Shown piece after piece: positions 16,599 through 25,602 of a stretch of 64,000 nt of DNA; position 1 is the stretch's first letter; every line of letters starts with the position of its first letter. Both the position numbers and the translations under genes were made by a program. The notes beneath the pieces were generated by a model. The model did no database searches. It was not told the DNA's origin and saw nothing but the letters and a program-made list of their open reading frames with translations. This DNA comes from Foetidibacter luteolus (GTDB lineage: Bacteria; Bacteroidota; Bacteroidia; Chitinophagales; Chitinophagaceae). The stretch lies in the NCBI RefSeq assembly GCF_009650435.1, contig NZ_VVIP01000044.1:1-64000 (forward strand). The letters run 5' to 3'.

Positions 16599-18248
16599 TC
16601 ACAGATATTGGAGATCTGAAATATTGTACTGTTCGGGTAAATGATACCCGTTTACAAAAAAAGTTGGAGTGAACATGATGCCGTTCGCTTCACACCATTT
16701 ATACATTGCAGCTATCCTGGCTTTTTGGGCAGGAACCTCTATGTTGACAGGATATTTAGCTGCAAAGACATCGTATTTCTCCTGATTACTCGGATAGGAA
16801 GAAAGATACCAGTCATCGAGCGCCCGGGTCTTCATCCATGATTTATTTTCTTTTTCAAATATTTCACTAATGGACATCAGATGGGTGGCAGCAATGAACT
16901 TCAAATCATTTTCCACAGCCTTGGCTGAAAAAATGATCTGAACTTTCCAGTTATCGTTGTTGTGTATCAACTCTTCTATTTCCGGGTGGGCCTTCGCACA
17001 GGGACCGCAATAAGGATTACATACCTTGATAAGGGTGTTAGAGGCTGCCGGATTGCCTAAGGTAATGCCGACCTCTCCGGGCTGTGGCTGGCTGGTCACC
17101 GGTACCTGCTTGTGTAGCATAGCATAAAAAACTTCGGGGCTGTTTTTAAATCTCGCCAGAAGGTATTCGAGCTTGTTTTTTGTTTTTGCCGAGTAAACAT
17201 ACTGTTTCGAAAAAAACCACGCAAATGAGGGGATGAAAAAAGAAAGAACCAGTAATAACCATGTATCCTGAGTTCCTGTCCCCGAAAGGCTGAAAAATCC
17301 ATTAGATGCCGCAAAAACACTCAAGAATTCTGTAACCAGCAGAATTTGGGTCACAAGACAAAGCACGCACCATTGCTTTACTTTCACAGCCTGGTAGGTA
17401 ACAGAGAAGATAACATACGGCAAAGCTGCAATATTCAACCAAAACATCAGGGGAAGTGCGGCAGTGCCTGCCATCAGCAGAAAAAGAGCACCGCCCATGA
17501 AATAGATAAACCCAACTTCACTCCAGGACAAACCACCCACGGTTTTGGCAGCTTTACTCGACAATACGGCTGAGCAGTTGGTTTTTTTGCCGGAAGAACA
17601 GAGTTGTTTCAGCAATGCGTTCTGGCTGTCGTAGTCGTGGAGTAGCAGAATAAGCGCAATACAGAGCCCTGTTATTTTACAGGCTGCAAGCAGGGTAAAA
17701 TAGAGTCCTTCAGTTTCAACATTTGTCAAGAAAACGAAAGATGCCCGGGTTGAAAGCAGTAGTACCAGTCCTACCACCAGCCCGGGAATTTTGTAATGCC
17801 CCAGTTTTTCTTTTTGCAAAAGCGCTTTATAATCTTTTTCACCACTTTGCGCTGTTGCTTCTGCTGCCAACATCACACCGTCCCAGTACAGCAAAAAATC
17901 CGCCATCTCCATCCTTCGTTTTTTGTCCTCGTCATCAAAATACCAGATTGCATCATCGCTCGTTTCCACAATAACGATAAATTTTCTTCCATGCCACAGG
18001 TAAGCAATGAATGGGCATGTAATATCCGCCAAATCAGATGCCTGAATTTTTAAAGGATATGTGTCCAGTTTCCATTTTTGCAAACTTTCATTGATACTAA
18101 ACAAACTCAGGTGATGCGGGTGAGACAGCAACGCTTTTTGTATACTGGTGACTGTTACGTTCACTTTTAAAATTTCCAACAACTTAGCGGTCACATACAA
18201 AACGTTTCTATCCTGTTTTTCAAGAGAATGGAAGGAATTTTTATTCAT
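16599..18248 (-). CDS. VKOR-thioredoxin fusion with N-terminal C39-like domain
   Basis: A 549-residue membrane thiol oxidase. Residues 1-150 look like a degenerate C39 domain (no catalytic Cys). About 150-350 form the vitamin K epoxide reductase helices, with loop cysteines in LCSSGKKTNC and the quinone-facing WCVLC motif. The C-terminal periplasmic domain has a DsbA-type active site CNPYCGPC near residue 412 and ends in FTPTFFVNG, with the cis-Pro loop. It would pass electrons from cysteines of the secreted peptide to quinone, making disulfides. First gene of the operon, starting at ATG 18248. Such fusions are common beside Bacteroidota GG-leader peptide genes. Confidence 0.9.
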   Translation of the reverse strand: MNKNSFHSLEKQDRNVLYVTAKLLEILKVNVTVTSIQKALLSHPHHLSLFSINESLQKWKLDTYPLKIQASDLADITCPFIAYLWHGRKFIVIVETSDDAIWYFDDEDKKRRMEMADFLLYWDGVMLAAEATAQSGEKDYKALLQKEKLGHYKIPGLVVGLVLLLSTRASFVFLTNVETEGLYFTLLAACKITGLCIALILLLHDYDSQNALLKQLCSSGKKTNCSAVLSSKAAKTVGGLSWSEVGFIYFMGGALFLLMAGTAALPLMFWLNIAALPYVIFSVTYQAVKVKQWCVLCLVTQILLVTEFLSVFAASNGFFSLSGTGTQDTWLLLVLSFFIPSFAWFFSKQYVYSAKTKNKLEYLLARFKNSPEVFYAMLHKQVPVTSQPQPGEVGITLGNPAASNTLIKVCNPYCGPCAKAHPEIEELIHNNDNWKVQIIFSAKAVENDLKFIAATHLMSISEIFEKENKSWMKTRALDDWYLSSYPSNQEKYDVFAAKYPVNIEVPAQKARIAAMYKWCEANGIMFTPTFFVNGYHLPEQYNISDLQYL

Positions 18249-18748
18249 GGCAGCAAGGCTAGTTTTAAGTGATAAAACTCATAGTCTACCAATAAGGGGT
18301 GCAAAAAGTTTTTTAAAGCGGAGAAAGAAGGGATAATATTAGCACTGGCACGACCATAAACACACTTTCAGGTAAACATAGATTTTTTTTTCAAAACGGT
18401 CAACTTAATTTTCATCCACAATCGCTTTGCTGTGTGATATTTGAAGTTCCTGAAGGCGGAAATAATAATCGCGGCACCAAACCCAAAAGCGATCGCGGAT
18501 GATTTGACATTAAAAGAAATTAGCTACAATAACAGCATAAATATTCCCGATATTCTGCCAATTAACTGTCTCAGTGAAAACATTTATACAGAATCAATTA
18601 TTTAATATGCGTTTTGTTCGTCGCTACTCACATAAAAAGCAATATAGTTGAGTTAAAAATTGTCGCCGATTAGCAAATAGCTAATTTTTGAACATGAAAT
18701 TTTCCGCATTCGTCATGGATTGCGTCAAACCGGTTTCAGCTGTGCCAC
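18249..18748. other. Upstream region of the peptide operon, no gene seen
   Basis: AT-rich 500 bp between the VKOR gene (minus) and the IS66 scrap (plus). It must hold the operon promoter, but I see no clear TAnnTTTG box. A small inverted repeat TTAGC-AAATA-GCTAA lies near 18668-18682. Confidence 0.4.
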
Positions 18749-19042
18749 ATGAAGTATAAAGATAGTAAACAGGCAGATGAAATGCGCCTTCACATAGAAA
18801 GCTGCAAAGCAAGCGGTCAAACGGTTATCGCCTATTGCCATCAGCACGGGTTAGCCCCATCAAAGTTTTATTACTGGCAAAAGCGCCTGCAAGATGCAGA
18901 TGTTTCATCTGGTTTCCTGCAAATACCCGCTCATTCAACACAGAACAGCAATGCTTCCATCCACTTTCCCAATGGCATCAGTATTTCATTTGCAGGCAAT
19001 GAAAGCATAACTGTTTTAAAGGAGTTGGCATGCTGCATCTAA
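18749..19042 (+). CDS. tnpA: IS66-family accessory protein TnpA (element remnant)
   Basis: A 97-residue protein of the small helix-turn-helix type that opens IS66 elements: IESCKASGQTVIAYCHQHGLAPSKFYYWQKRL is the diagnostic N-terminal block. The next gene's ATG lies inside its end (19030) as in intact IS66 (ATG overlapping the tnpA stop). That tnpB frame gives only MLHLTF before non-IS sequence and a stop at 19075-19077. The tnpB and transposase genes are missing, so this is a scrap left after deletion or recombination near 19045-19060, where the 3' end of the minus-strand gene begins. Confidence 0.8.
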   Translation: MKYKDSKQADEMRLHIESCKASGQTVIAYCHQHGLAPSKFYYWQKRLQDADVSSGFLQIPAHSTQNSNASIHFPNGISISFAGNESITVLKELACCI

Positions 19043-19077
19043 CCTTTCGGAATGCCATTCCGCACTATTGCCGATGA
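18749..19077 (+). mobile_element. IS66 remnant (tnpA and the first codons of tnpB)
   Basis: Only the left part of an IS66 element remains. I could not identify its terminal inverted repeat upstream of tnpA. Confidence 0.6.
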
Positions 19078-19848
19078 GCAGTTACTCGTCACCCCCTGCT
19101 GACGCAAAACTGCCTGTTGTGTGCTGTATTTCTCGTCCTTAAGTATTTTTATCACCCATGCAATTCTTTCTGATAATTCTGTCTTTTCAAATCGATAGAA
19201 AGCTTTAGTCAGTTTTTCAATTAAGCTGTCAGAGAACAACCAATTTTTAAATACAAGAATGTTTTTTGTACTTTTCTCATTTACTTTGATATGTTTTTCC
19301 CGGAAAAGAGTGTGAGCTTCGTCATAAATATAGTTGCTCAAATGTTTAATGGCGCTAAAAGAATTATTTATCATCCATAAATCTGTCAAGTCATTAAAAC
19401 TCGGATAGAAGTGTGCAATTGTAGCAAAATAATCATCGAATTCCCATTCTGCTTTTTCGCTGTTATCAGAAAGCAAATTGCCCCACAATGCTAAGCTAAA
19501 CTCATTGATTGCATTTTGATCTTCTGTGTCCCATTTTTGAAAGTTGCCATCTTGAAGCTTCTGATACAAAATCCAAATGTCGTATGGCGTGTCAAGCAGC
19601 GCTGTCAATTCAAATAATCTCGGCAAGAAATGTTTCAAGTCGTTTGTGTCGCCCCACGTAGAAATAACCTTGCCGGAAAATCTTGAAAGGTCTTCACTTG
19701 TTAAATTTCGAAGTGACTTTGAAAGTAAAAATTTATTCCATTTCGCTACGTCGTCATATATAGGACTCCCTGTCATGTTTAGGTTGCCATGATACTTGGC
19801 GAAAGTGTCGTAAAGATTTTCGACTGATATTTTTAAACGAGGAGTCAT
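19039..19848 (-). CDS. Hypothetical protein, 3' end altered at an IS66 scrap
   Basis: A 269-residue soluble protein I do not recognise. It is helical and rich in aromatics (NLYDTFAKYHG, DTPYDIWILYQKL, FEFDDYF-type acidic stretches), with no signal peptide. It starts at ATG 19848, 8 bp after module R4. The last ~25 residues (from about QQGVTSNCSS) read through GTAACTGCTCATCGGCAATAG, which resembles a module head, into the IS66 fragment. The native stop was probably near 19090, in another frame, and the end is a fusion artefact. It belongs to the gene-module array with the serine hydrolase. Confidence 0.6.
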   Translation of the reverse strand: MTPRLKISVENLYDTFAKYHGNLNMTGSPIYDDVAKWNKFLLSKSLRNLTSEDLSRFSGKVISTWGDTNDLKHFLPRLFELTALLDTPYDIWILYQKLQDGNFQKWDTEDQNAINEFSLALWGNLLSDNSEKAEWEFDDYFATIAHFYPSFNDLTDLWMINNSFSAIKHLSNYIYDEAHTLFREKHIKVNEKSTKNILVFKNWLFSDSLIEKLTKAFYRFEKTELSERIAWVIKILKDEKYSTQQAVLRQQGVTSNCSSAIVRNGIPKG

Positions 19849-19856
19849 TTTTAATA

Positions 19857-20055
19857 TAGCACACGACGGTCACGGCTTGGCGAAGTGCGGATAATAACAT
19901 TCCGCCTGCCTGGAACCTCTGCCAATTTTTATTTAGAGTTCAAGATAATTTTTTTCCTGGGAAATATTCCGTCAGACCGGGACAAAAGCTGATTACAGAT
20001 ATGTTGCTGATTATTCTTCCGTCCAGCCCGCATTTTACCAAACCGCATGTTGTGC
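19857..20055 (-). repeat. Intergenic module R4 (199 bp, minus orientation)
   Basis: Read on the minus strand it starts GCACAACATGCGGTTTGG-TAAAATGCGGGCTGGACG and ends CCGCACTTCGCCAAGCCGT-GACCGTCGTGTGC. Both ends match R2, and the two ends are imperfect inverted copies of each other. It fills exactly the gap between the serine hydrolase stop (20085) and the next start (19848). Confidence 0.6.
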
Positions 20056-20084
20056 ATTCGTACCGTGATGCAATGTATCACAGG

Positions 20085-21596
20085 TTATTGCAACAGTTTT
20101 TCTAGAATTTTTTTTCCATTCTCATTTTCAGGATTTAACTCGATTGACTTTTGATACATTTTGATGGCTTCTCGTTTTTGTCCATTTGCTAAAAGGGCTT
20201 CAGCATAGCTGTCATAGGCATTCCAACTGTTTTGAAAGAGAGCTACATTCTTTTTTAGTGTTTCCACGGCTAGTTTATAAAGGTGTTGCTGGGGCAAATG
20301 GTAAGGATTACTGTTCCCCATAAAATCGTAGCCCAGCGTATTCATTTCGTCTTCATTGAGATAATAATTGGCTGTATCTTTTTTCAGTTTCTCTAATATT
20401 TCATTTGCGGCAATTACGCCTTTGCCCACCAGGGTGTTTCCATAGATTTTGGCTAAACTTCTTTTGGGCATATCCACCTTTTTACCATTTAATAGCATCA
20501 TTAGTTTTGAAGCATTTTCATGTGCATTAAAATGTGCATTATCAAATATGATCACTGTTTGGCGTTTAGTTATATTACGTAAAATATTAGAACTTAGTCC
20601 CATCGCCGCACCACTGTGGTAAACGAGTTTACCCAGCGAAGTATCTTTCTCCATTTCCCAGCCTAAGCCAAAATAATCAGGATTAGTTTCGCCGCTATTT
20701 AATTTTATGGGTACAAATGCTTCTTCCAATGTTTGTTGTTTTAGTAAAGTATTTTTGTACAAGGCATTATCAAATTTCCATAAATCCCTGATGGTACTTA
20801 CATAATCCGCAAAGCCATTAAAACCGTAAGAGTGCCAGTATTCTCTAACGTAAGGAATAGAGTTGGATTTTACAGGTGTCGCTTCATAAAAGTGCAAATA
20901 CACATGTGGAAAGGCGAAGTCCTTTATTTTTCTTCCGTCAAATTGTTCGGGCAAGGGGAAGAGTGAAGTTTCAGCCATATCCGCAGGTTGCAAAATGTTT
21001 TTTTCGATAAAGTTTTTATAGGGTATTCCTGAAACCTTTTCAACAATCAGGGCTAAGACTAAAAAGTTGACGTTGTCATAGTTACCTTTTTCTCCAGGTT
21101 GATATTTGAGCGGTTGCTTGTGAGCAACAACCTCTAGCATAAAATCTTTGTTCGTGAACGTTTTGTCCGGGCTTTCTTTTTTGGCTTTATCAAAAAAAGC
21201 ATTGTAGGGTGGAAGCCCTGAAGTATGTGAAAGTAAATGTTTGATGGTAATTTCAGGATATGGAAATTCGGGCAAATATCGGATAATGGGATCTGTTATA
21301 TTTAACTTGCCTTTTTCATTTAACTGAAGAATTGCCGTTGCAGTAAAGATTTTTGAAATACTTGCAATTGGAAAACGAATACCGGTTGTGTTAGGTGTCT
21401 TAGTAGTATAATCTGCGTATCCAGCAGCGCTCTCATAAACAATCTTATCATTTTCTATGACCAACACACTACCACTGAATTGTTGGTTTTTAACCAGCGC
21501 TTTGAAATAGTCGTCAATGTCTTTTTGTTTGGATTGTCCCGACACATATAGTCCTGCGAAAATCACCAGGCAACTAACGAAGACTTTTTTAATCAT
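20085..21596 (-). CDS. Secreted serine hydrolase (beta-lactamase class C-like) with TPR tail
   Basis: A 503-residue protein with a signal peptide (MIKKVFVSCLVIFAGLYVSG). The SxxK nucleophile motif is S79-I-S-K82 and a YDN motif follows in GNYDNVNF. The C-terminal ~110 residues form tetratricopeptide-like helices (AYDSYAEALLANGQKREAIKMYQKSIELNPEN shows the repeat). This group includes beta-lactamases, D-aminopeptidases and esterases and most members are uncharacterised, so resistance should not be assumed. It acts in the periplasm. It is followed at once by module R4 and preceded by a module tail (21612-21705), so it may have moved as a cassette. Starts at ATG 21596. Confidence 0.85.
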   Translation of the reverse strand: MIKKVFVSCLVIFAGLYVSGQSKQKDIDDYFKALVKNQQFSGSVLVIENDKIVYESAAGYADYTTKTPNTTGIRFPIASISKIFTATAILQLNEKGKLNITDPIIRYLPEFPYPEITIKHLLSHTSGLPPYNAFFDKAKKESPDKTFTNKDFMLEVVAHKQPLKYQPGEKGNYDNVNFLVLALIVEKVSGIPYKNFIEKNILQPADMAETSLFPLPEQFDGRKIKDFAFPHVYLHFYEATPVKSNSIPYVREYWHSYGFNGFADYVSTIRDLWKFDNALYKNTLLKQQTLEEAFVPIKLNSGETNPDYFGLGWEMEKDTSLGKLVYHSGAAMGLSSNILRNITKRQTVIIFDNAHFNAHENASKLMMLLNGKKVDMPKRSLAKIYGNTLVGKGVIAANEILEKLKKDTANYYLNEDEMNTLGYDFMGNSNPYHLPQQHLYKLAVETLKKNVALFQNSWNAYDSYAEALLANGQKREAIKMYQKSIELNPENENGKKILEKLLQ

Positions 21597-21611
21597 AATG
21601 TAGGCTTTGTT

Positions 21612-21705
21612 TGGTTATAACGCAAAAAGTTTCGCTATCGTATGACGCACGAGTTTTCAGGGATTGGCGCAGTTGTGGAAACAGCATTCCGTCTTCTCGG
21701 CCTGG
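21612..21705 (-). repeat. Module R6, tail half
   Basis: Minus strand: CCAGGCCGAGAAGACGGAATG, then CCACAACTGCGCCAATCC, CGTGCGTC and GCGTTATAACC. It matches the tail of R4 (CCAGGCAGGCGGAATG, CCGCACTTCGCCAAGCC, CGTGTGC). It ends 15 bp before the serine hydrolase start. No head half was found. Confidence 0.45.
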
Positions 21706-21870
21706 ACTGATCATAAAGAAACGAATTTTAAAATTAATCCTAAATCTGTCTATCTTTAGTCCACTTTCTAACAAATAAGGGAAAAAGATTGCATGAATAA
21801 AGATGGCAGCGATACTACTCAAACTTTGTATGAATGAATTACTTGTACGCCGTCAACCGTAAGAAATATC

Positions 21871-22788
21871 ATGAAATATTTATTGAATACCCGTCAACTT
21901 CTCAGCACCATCAAGTTTTTGTTAATGATGCTGCTCTTCGCCATACAATCAAATGCTCAAACTTTTGATAGTCCCAAACCTCTAACGGAAAGGGTTACCC
22001 CAACGCCTGCTAATGCCATAAAGATTTTCGAAGAAGCAGAGATGCATCCCTACGAGCACCTGCTTACACAGGAAGAGCGCCAGGCTGTGGTGCAGGCATT
22101 TGAATTATTGCCGCCACTGCACCAACGTATTTTAAAAGAGCATTTAGAAGGGATTAGCTTTTTAGACAGTATGCCGAATACGGCATTAACTTCCACCATT
22201 GAATCTGGTGACAGTGTGAAGCGCTTTCACATCAGTTTCAGGGCAGGTATATTAAAGCAAACCATCTCCCAATGGCTTACCGAAAAAGAAGCTACCTGCT
22301 TTACTGAAAATAACGGCGATTACAAAGCGCATTACAATGCGGGTTCAATGAATGCAATTGTGTATGTGCTGCTACATGAAACCACCCATATCGTGGACGG
22401 CTCACTGGATATCTTTCATCATAGCGATGGGGGCTTTGCCAAAACATTTACTGGCGGTGTGTGGAAAGACCGGGTCTCGCTGGAAACAACAGACAGCCTG
22501 CTCAGCAAAAATCATTTTCGCAGGGGCAAACTGTATCCTTATACGCTTGCCACCAGTGTGTACAACCGCCTGCAGCAAACACCCTTTGTGTCATTGTACA
22601 GCACCAGTAGCTGGAGTGAAGACCTGGCGGAGTGCCTTACTGTTTACCATTTAACGCGGCGATTAAAACAACCCTTCCAATTGTTTGTAAGCAAAAAAGG
22701 AAAAACTATTTTCTCGTATGAACCAGTAAAAAACAAACGGGTGTTTGCTAGGATGAAGGCGCTGGAACAGTTTTATGCTGCCGGGTGA
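21871..22788 (+). CDS. Putative secreted zinc metallopeptidase-like protein (HExxH)
   Basis: A 305-residue protein with an N-terminal signal peptide or anchor (LLSTIKFLLMMLLFAIQSNAQ). It carries HETTH at residues 169-173, the zinc-binding HExxH signature, and a downstream acidic pair in SWSEDLAE (E250, E254) that could supply the third ligand of a gluzincin. I do not recognise the family. The spacing of about 80 residues is long but seen in some gluzincins. It starts at ATG 21871 and stands alone, divergent from the serine hydrolase. Protease activity is inferred. Confidence 0.6.
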   Translation: MKYLLNTRQLLSTIKFLLMMLLFAIQSNAQTFDSPKPLTERVTPTPANAIKIFEEAEMHPYEHLLTQEERQAVVQAFELLPPLHQRILKEHLEGISFLDSMPNTALTSTIESGDSVKRFHISFRAGILKQTISQWLTEKEATCFTENNGDYKAHYNAGSMNAIVYVLLHETTHIVDGSLDIFHHSDGGFAKTFTGGVWKDRVSLETTDSLLSKNHFRRGKLYPYTLATSVYNRLQQTPFVSLYSTSSWSEDLAECLTVYHLTRRLKQPFQLFVSKKGKTIFSYEPVKNKRVFARMKALEQFYAAG

Positions 22789-22947
22789 TAACATCGAGTA
22801 TATGATGTTTATCAAAACAATTGCAGGAATTCTGGGTCGTCTATTCAAAGCTGTTATTAAAAGAACTATTGTGCCAGGGATGCCAAATATTTAGACCGAA
22901 AGACCGAAGGTGACTCACCGGGGGGAGAATACCGTTGCTACTGTTAG

Positions 22948-23112
22948 TCCCTTGCGTTTGCTGCTTTCATCTTTTTAACCCAAAACGAAGTCTGGAAACA
23001 ATTGGTTGCGCTTTCAACAGGACTTACTATCCTGGTGCCACTTGCCGGTAAGGCGTTTGGACGAAATGATATGGCCCTGAATGATAAAAGTGGCGGACAC
23101 CATGTAGCATAA
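22948..23112 (+). pseudogene. Possible C-terminal fragment of a membrane protein
   Basis: A 54-codon open stretch after a TAG, ending in TAA, reads AFIFLTQNEVWKQLVALSTG and then LTILVPLAGKAFGRN. It has the look of coding sequence but has no start codon, and the family is not recognised. The rest of 22789-23389 shows no gene. Confidence 0.3.
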
Positions 23113-23389
23113 TCTACCATTGAAAAACCGCAGTGAAAATCATGCCCATAAAAGGTTTTGGTAAGCCGAACGACCACATACTGTGTATGTATACTTTTTT
23201 ATATTGGGTATAGCAATTGGACTTACCAGTGTGGTTAGCTACTCAGGCCGGCGATGCTTGCCCGTTGCCGATAATTATTTTTGGTGACCTACATTTATCT
23301 TTTTTCGCCGCTACAATTTTAAATGCACCCATCACACCAGCAAACGATACAATTAGCTATTTTTGACTTGTGTTGAGAATAAAAAAACA

Positions 23390-24265
23390 ATGTCGAGAAA
23401 AGTAAACCATATTCCTGTGAATCCTATGATAGCCGATTTAGGCACAGGCATTTTTGTAGGCAAAATATACAGCAAAGATTCTCATTTATATGAGCAGTTT
23501 GAGGAATTTGACAACATAAAACAATCTCACAGAGACGAATATCACTTGTTTTTCTTGCAAGAAAAAGGAACAACAACTATTGAAATAGACTTTAAAGAAT
23601 ACACATTAAAACCTTCTTCAGTTGTTTTAATTCATCAAAATCAAGTACATAGAACCTTATCGTTCAAGAATGCAACAGCAAGCATTTTGGCAATTAGCAA
23701 TGAAAATCTAAACCCAAAATACTTGAAATTATTGGAAGATATAACGCCAGTCAACCCTTTGTCATTAAAGCAAGAAACGTTTTTGCTTATTACAGAAGCT
23801 GCATCATTTTGCTTAAAATTAGCCGAACGTAAAAACGAAAAACTATATTACTCTTTGTTAAACGGCAGTTGCAACACTTTAATTGGTCTTGTTATTTCAC
23901 AGTATTTAGTCCAACCAAAACCATTTGACAAACTTTCACGGTATGAAATTGTAACCAAAGCCTTTAAAGAGTTGTTGGAGCAAAATTTTGCTATTGCCAA
24001 GCGACCAAGAGAATATGCCCAACAGTTAAACATTTCCTCATCTTACTTAAATGAATGCGTGAAAAACACAACGGGTTATTCTGTTTCGCATCACATACAA
24101 CAACGTGTCGTTTTAGAAGCCAAACGCTTACTTTATCATTCGGATATATCTGTAAAGGAAATTGCTGCCGAATTAGGCTATGACGACTATCCTTATTTTT
24201 CAAGGCTATTTACGAACGTTTCTGGAATGACCGCTTTGGCGTTCCGAAATAAAAACCACGATTAG
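23390..24265 (+). CDS. AraC-family transcriptional regulator
   Basis: A 291-residue protein with an N-terminal cupin sensor region (EYHLFFLQEKGTTTIEIDF..., HQNQVHR) and a C-terminal pair of helix-turn-helix motifs (YAQQLNISSSYLNECVKNTTG; KEIAAELGYDDYPYFSRLF). I chose ATG 23390 over a TTG at 23363. The GC content is markedly lower than in neighbouring genes. It lies 79 bp before a siderophore-interacting-type flavoprotein on the same strand, a pairing often seen in Bacteroidota, so it probably regulates that gene. Confidence 0.9.
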   Translation: MSRKVNHIPVNPMIADLGTGIFVGKIYSKDSHLYEQFEEFDNIKQSHRDEYHLFFLQEKGTTTIEIDFKEYTLKPSSVVLIHQNQVHRTLSFKNATASILAISNENLNPKYLKLLEDITPVNPLSLKQETFLLITEAASFCLKLAERKNEKLYYSLLNGSCNTLIGLVISQYLVQPKPFDKLSRYEIVTKAFKELLEQNFAIAKRPREYAQQLNISSSYLNECVKNTTGYSVSHHIQQRVVLEAKRLLYHSDISVKEIAAELGYDDYPYFSRLFTNVSGMTALAFRNKNHD

Positions 24266-24344
24266 TCTAATATTTACCATTTTCCTGCATTGTTTGAAAT
24301 TTTCAATCGTTGTTCCTTTACATTGAATTAAGAAGCAATAAACA

Positions 24345-25055
24345 ATGATTTCAAAAATACCAAAATGGGTGGGTGATTTATTCGAAGGTACACTTCGACC
24401 CAACGCAAGAGTCTTAGAAATTTCCAACATCAGTTCAAGAATAAAAAAAATACGTTTTGAAGGAAATATATCAAAAATGAATTTTCAGATTGGCTATGCT
24501 AATGTACTTCGTGTTTCCGAAACTGAATACAGGAATTATACGGCTGCTTATCACGACAAGGAAAAAGGAATAATAGACATAATCTTTCATATTCATACCA
24601 ATGGAGTTGGAAGTACATATTTTGATTCTTTAAAAACAGGCGATGAAACATATATTGGTCCATCAAGAGGAAAAAAAATATACGATCCCAGTATAAAAAA
24701 TCAATTCTTTTTTGGTGATGAAACCTCGATAGGCGTTGCGTGTGCATTACTACCTCTGTTGAGAAGCAATAATCAGCAATTTCAATTCTATTTTGAATTG
24801 GATAGAGAGAACAAAAACGTTCCCGAACTTTTGGGATTTGAAAACTTTACTGTTTTTCCAAAGGACGGTTCATTCAGAATTGAAAAATGGATAATTGATT
24901 TGCCTATTTTCACAACTAAAGATTGGAATAATGCCAATTTTGCATTAGCTGGAAATGTGAAATCTGTTCAGACATTCAGAAAAGTTCTGAAAAACAAAAC
25001 CCAGGGAAATGTCTATTCGCAAGGGTATTGGCTTGAAGGAAAAAAAGGTTTGTAA
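24345..25055 (+). CDS. Siderophore-interacting-protein-like FAD/NAD(P)H oxidoreductase
   Basis: A 236-residue cytoplasmic protein of the ferredoxin-reductase fold. The FAD-binding barrel is about residues 15-100 (TAAYHDKEKGIIDIIFHIH is the flavin-contact strand), followed by IGPSRGKKIYDPSIKNQFFFGDETSIG at the nucleotide domain and a terminal GYWLEGKKG. Siderophore-interacting proteins reduce ferric siderophores after uptake. The substrate here could differ, since the AraC neighbour and the absence of uptake genes give no clue. Starts at ATG 24345. AT-rich like its regulator, which suggests they moved together. Confidence 0.8.
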   Translation: MISKIPKWVGDLFEGTLRPNARVLEISNISSRIKKIRFEGNISKMNFQIGYANVLRVSETEYRNYTAAYHDKEKGIIDIIFHIHTNGVGSTYFDSLKTGDETYIGPSRGKKIYDPSIKNQFFFGDETSIGVACALLPLLRSNNQQFQFYFELDRENKNVPELLGFENFTVFPKDGSFRIEKWIIDLPIFTTKDWNNANFALAGNVKSVQTFRKVLKNKTQGNVYSQGYWLEGKKGL

Positions 25056-25221
25056 TTACTAAGGTTACGTACTATGATGTATGTATTTGAACCTCGGTGA
25101 AGACATAAAAAGCCATAAAAGCAGTCCTTTAGTCGCAGCTTCGGCTTGGATGCTGAGAAACTAAGTGCCCGTTATAACGATGGGATATGCGGTTTTCCTT
25201 ATCTTGCGAGGAAATTTTTTT

Positions 25222-25446
25222 ATGGAAATAGTAGATGGTAAAGTATTAATCAATGGCCTGGAAAAAATTCCATCCATTATATCAAAAGCTAAATACGCGC
25301 TAGGCCTGAAAAAAGAAAAACCCATCAACCAACGCAAATGCAGTCCCGAATACTGGAACGAAATTGTATCGGAGATGGGTAAATATTACAAAGTCCCCAA
25401 AGACAAGATTGAAAAAGCCAAAAGAAGCAGGATCTATTTAAAGTAA
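25222..25446 (+). CDS. Small hypothetical protein (74 aa)
   Basis: Starts at ATG 25222 (a longer in-frame start at 25165 is less likely). The protein is basic (pI high from many Lys) and soluble, with a possible helix KIPSIISKAKYALGLKK and a C-terminal KDKIEKAKRSRIYLK. Not recognised. Upstream, GCCCGTTATAACG near 25171 resembles the tail words of the intergenic modules. Confidence 0.5.
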   Translation: MEIVDGKVLINGLEKIPSIISKAKYALGLKKEKPINQRKCSPEYWNEIVSEMGKYYKVPKDKIEKAKRSRIYLK

Positions 25447-25602
25447 AGGGCCGTATTGCAGTAGCGCGATCAATCAACGCTTAGTAATGCGGCTTTCAAT
25501 CATAGCAATTATTTCCCTGCTTACCCAGCCCCGTTCAGGGAAGTCTGACGCCCATTCCAGCGGGGTCACACGGTGCCTGATATGCCAACCCGGTTCGTCG
25601 CG

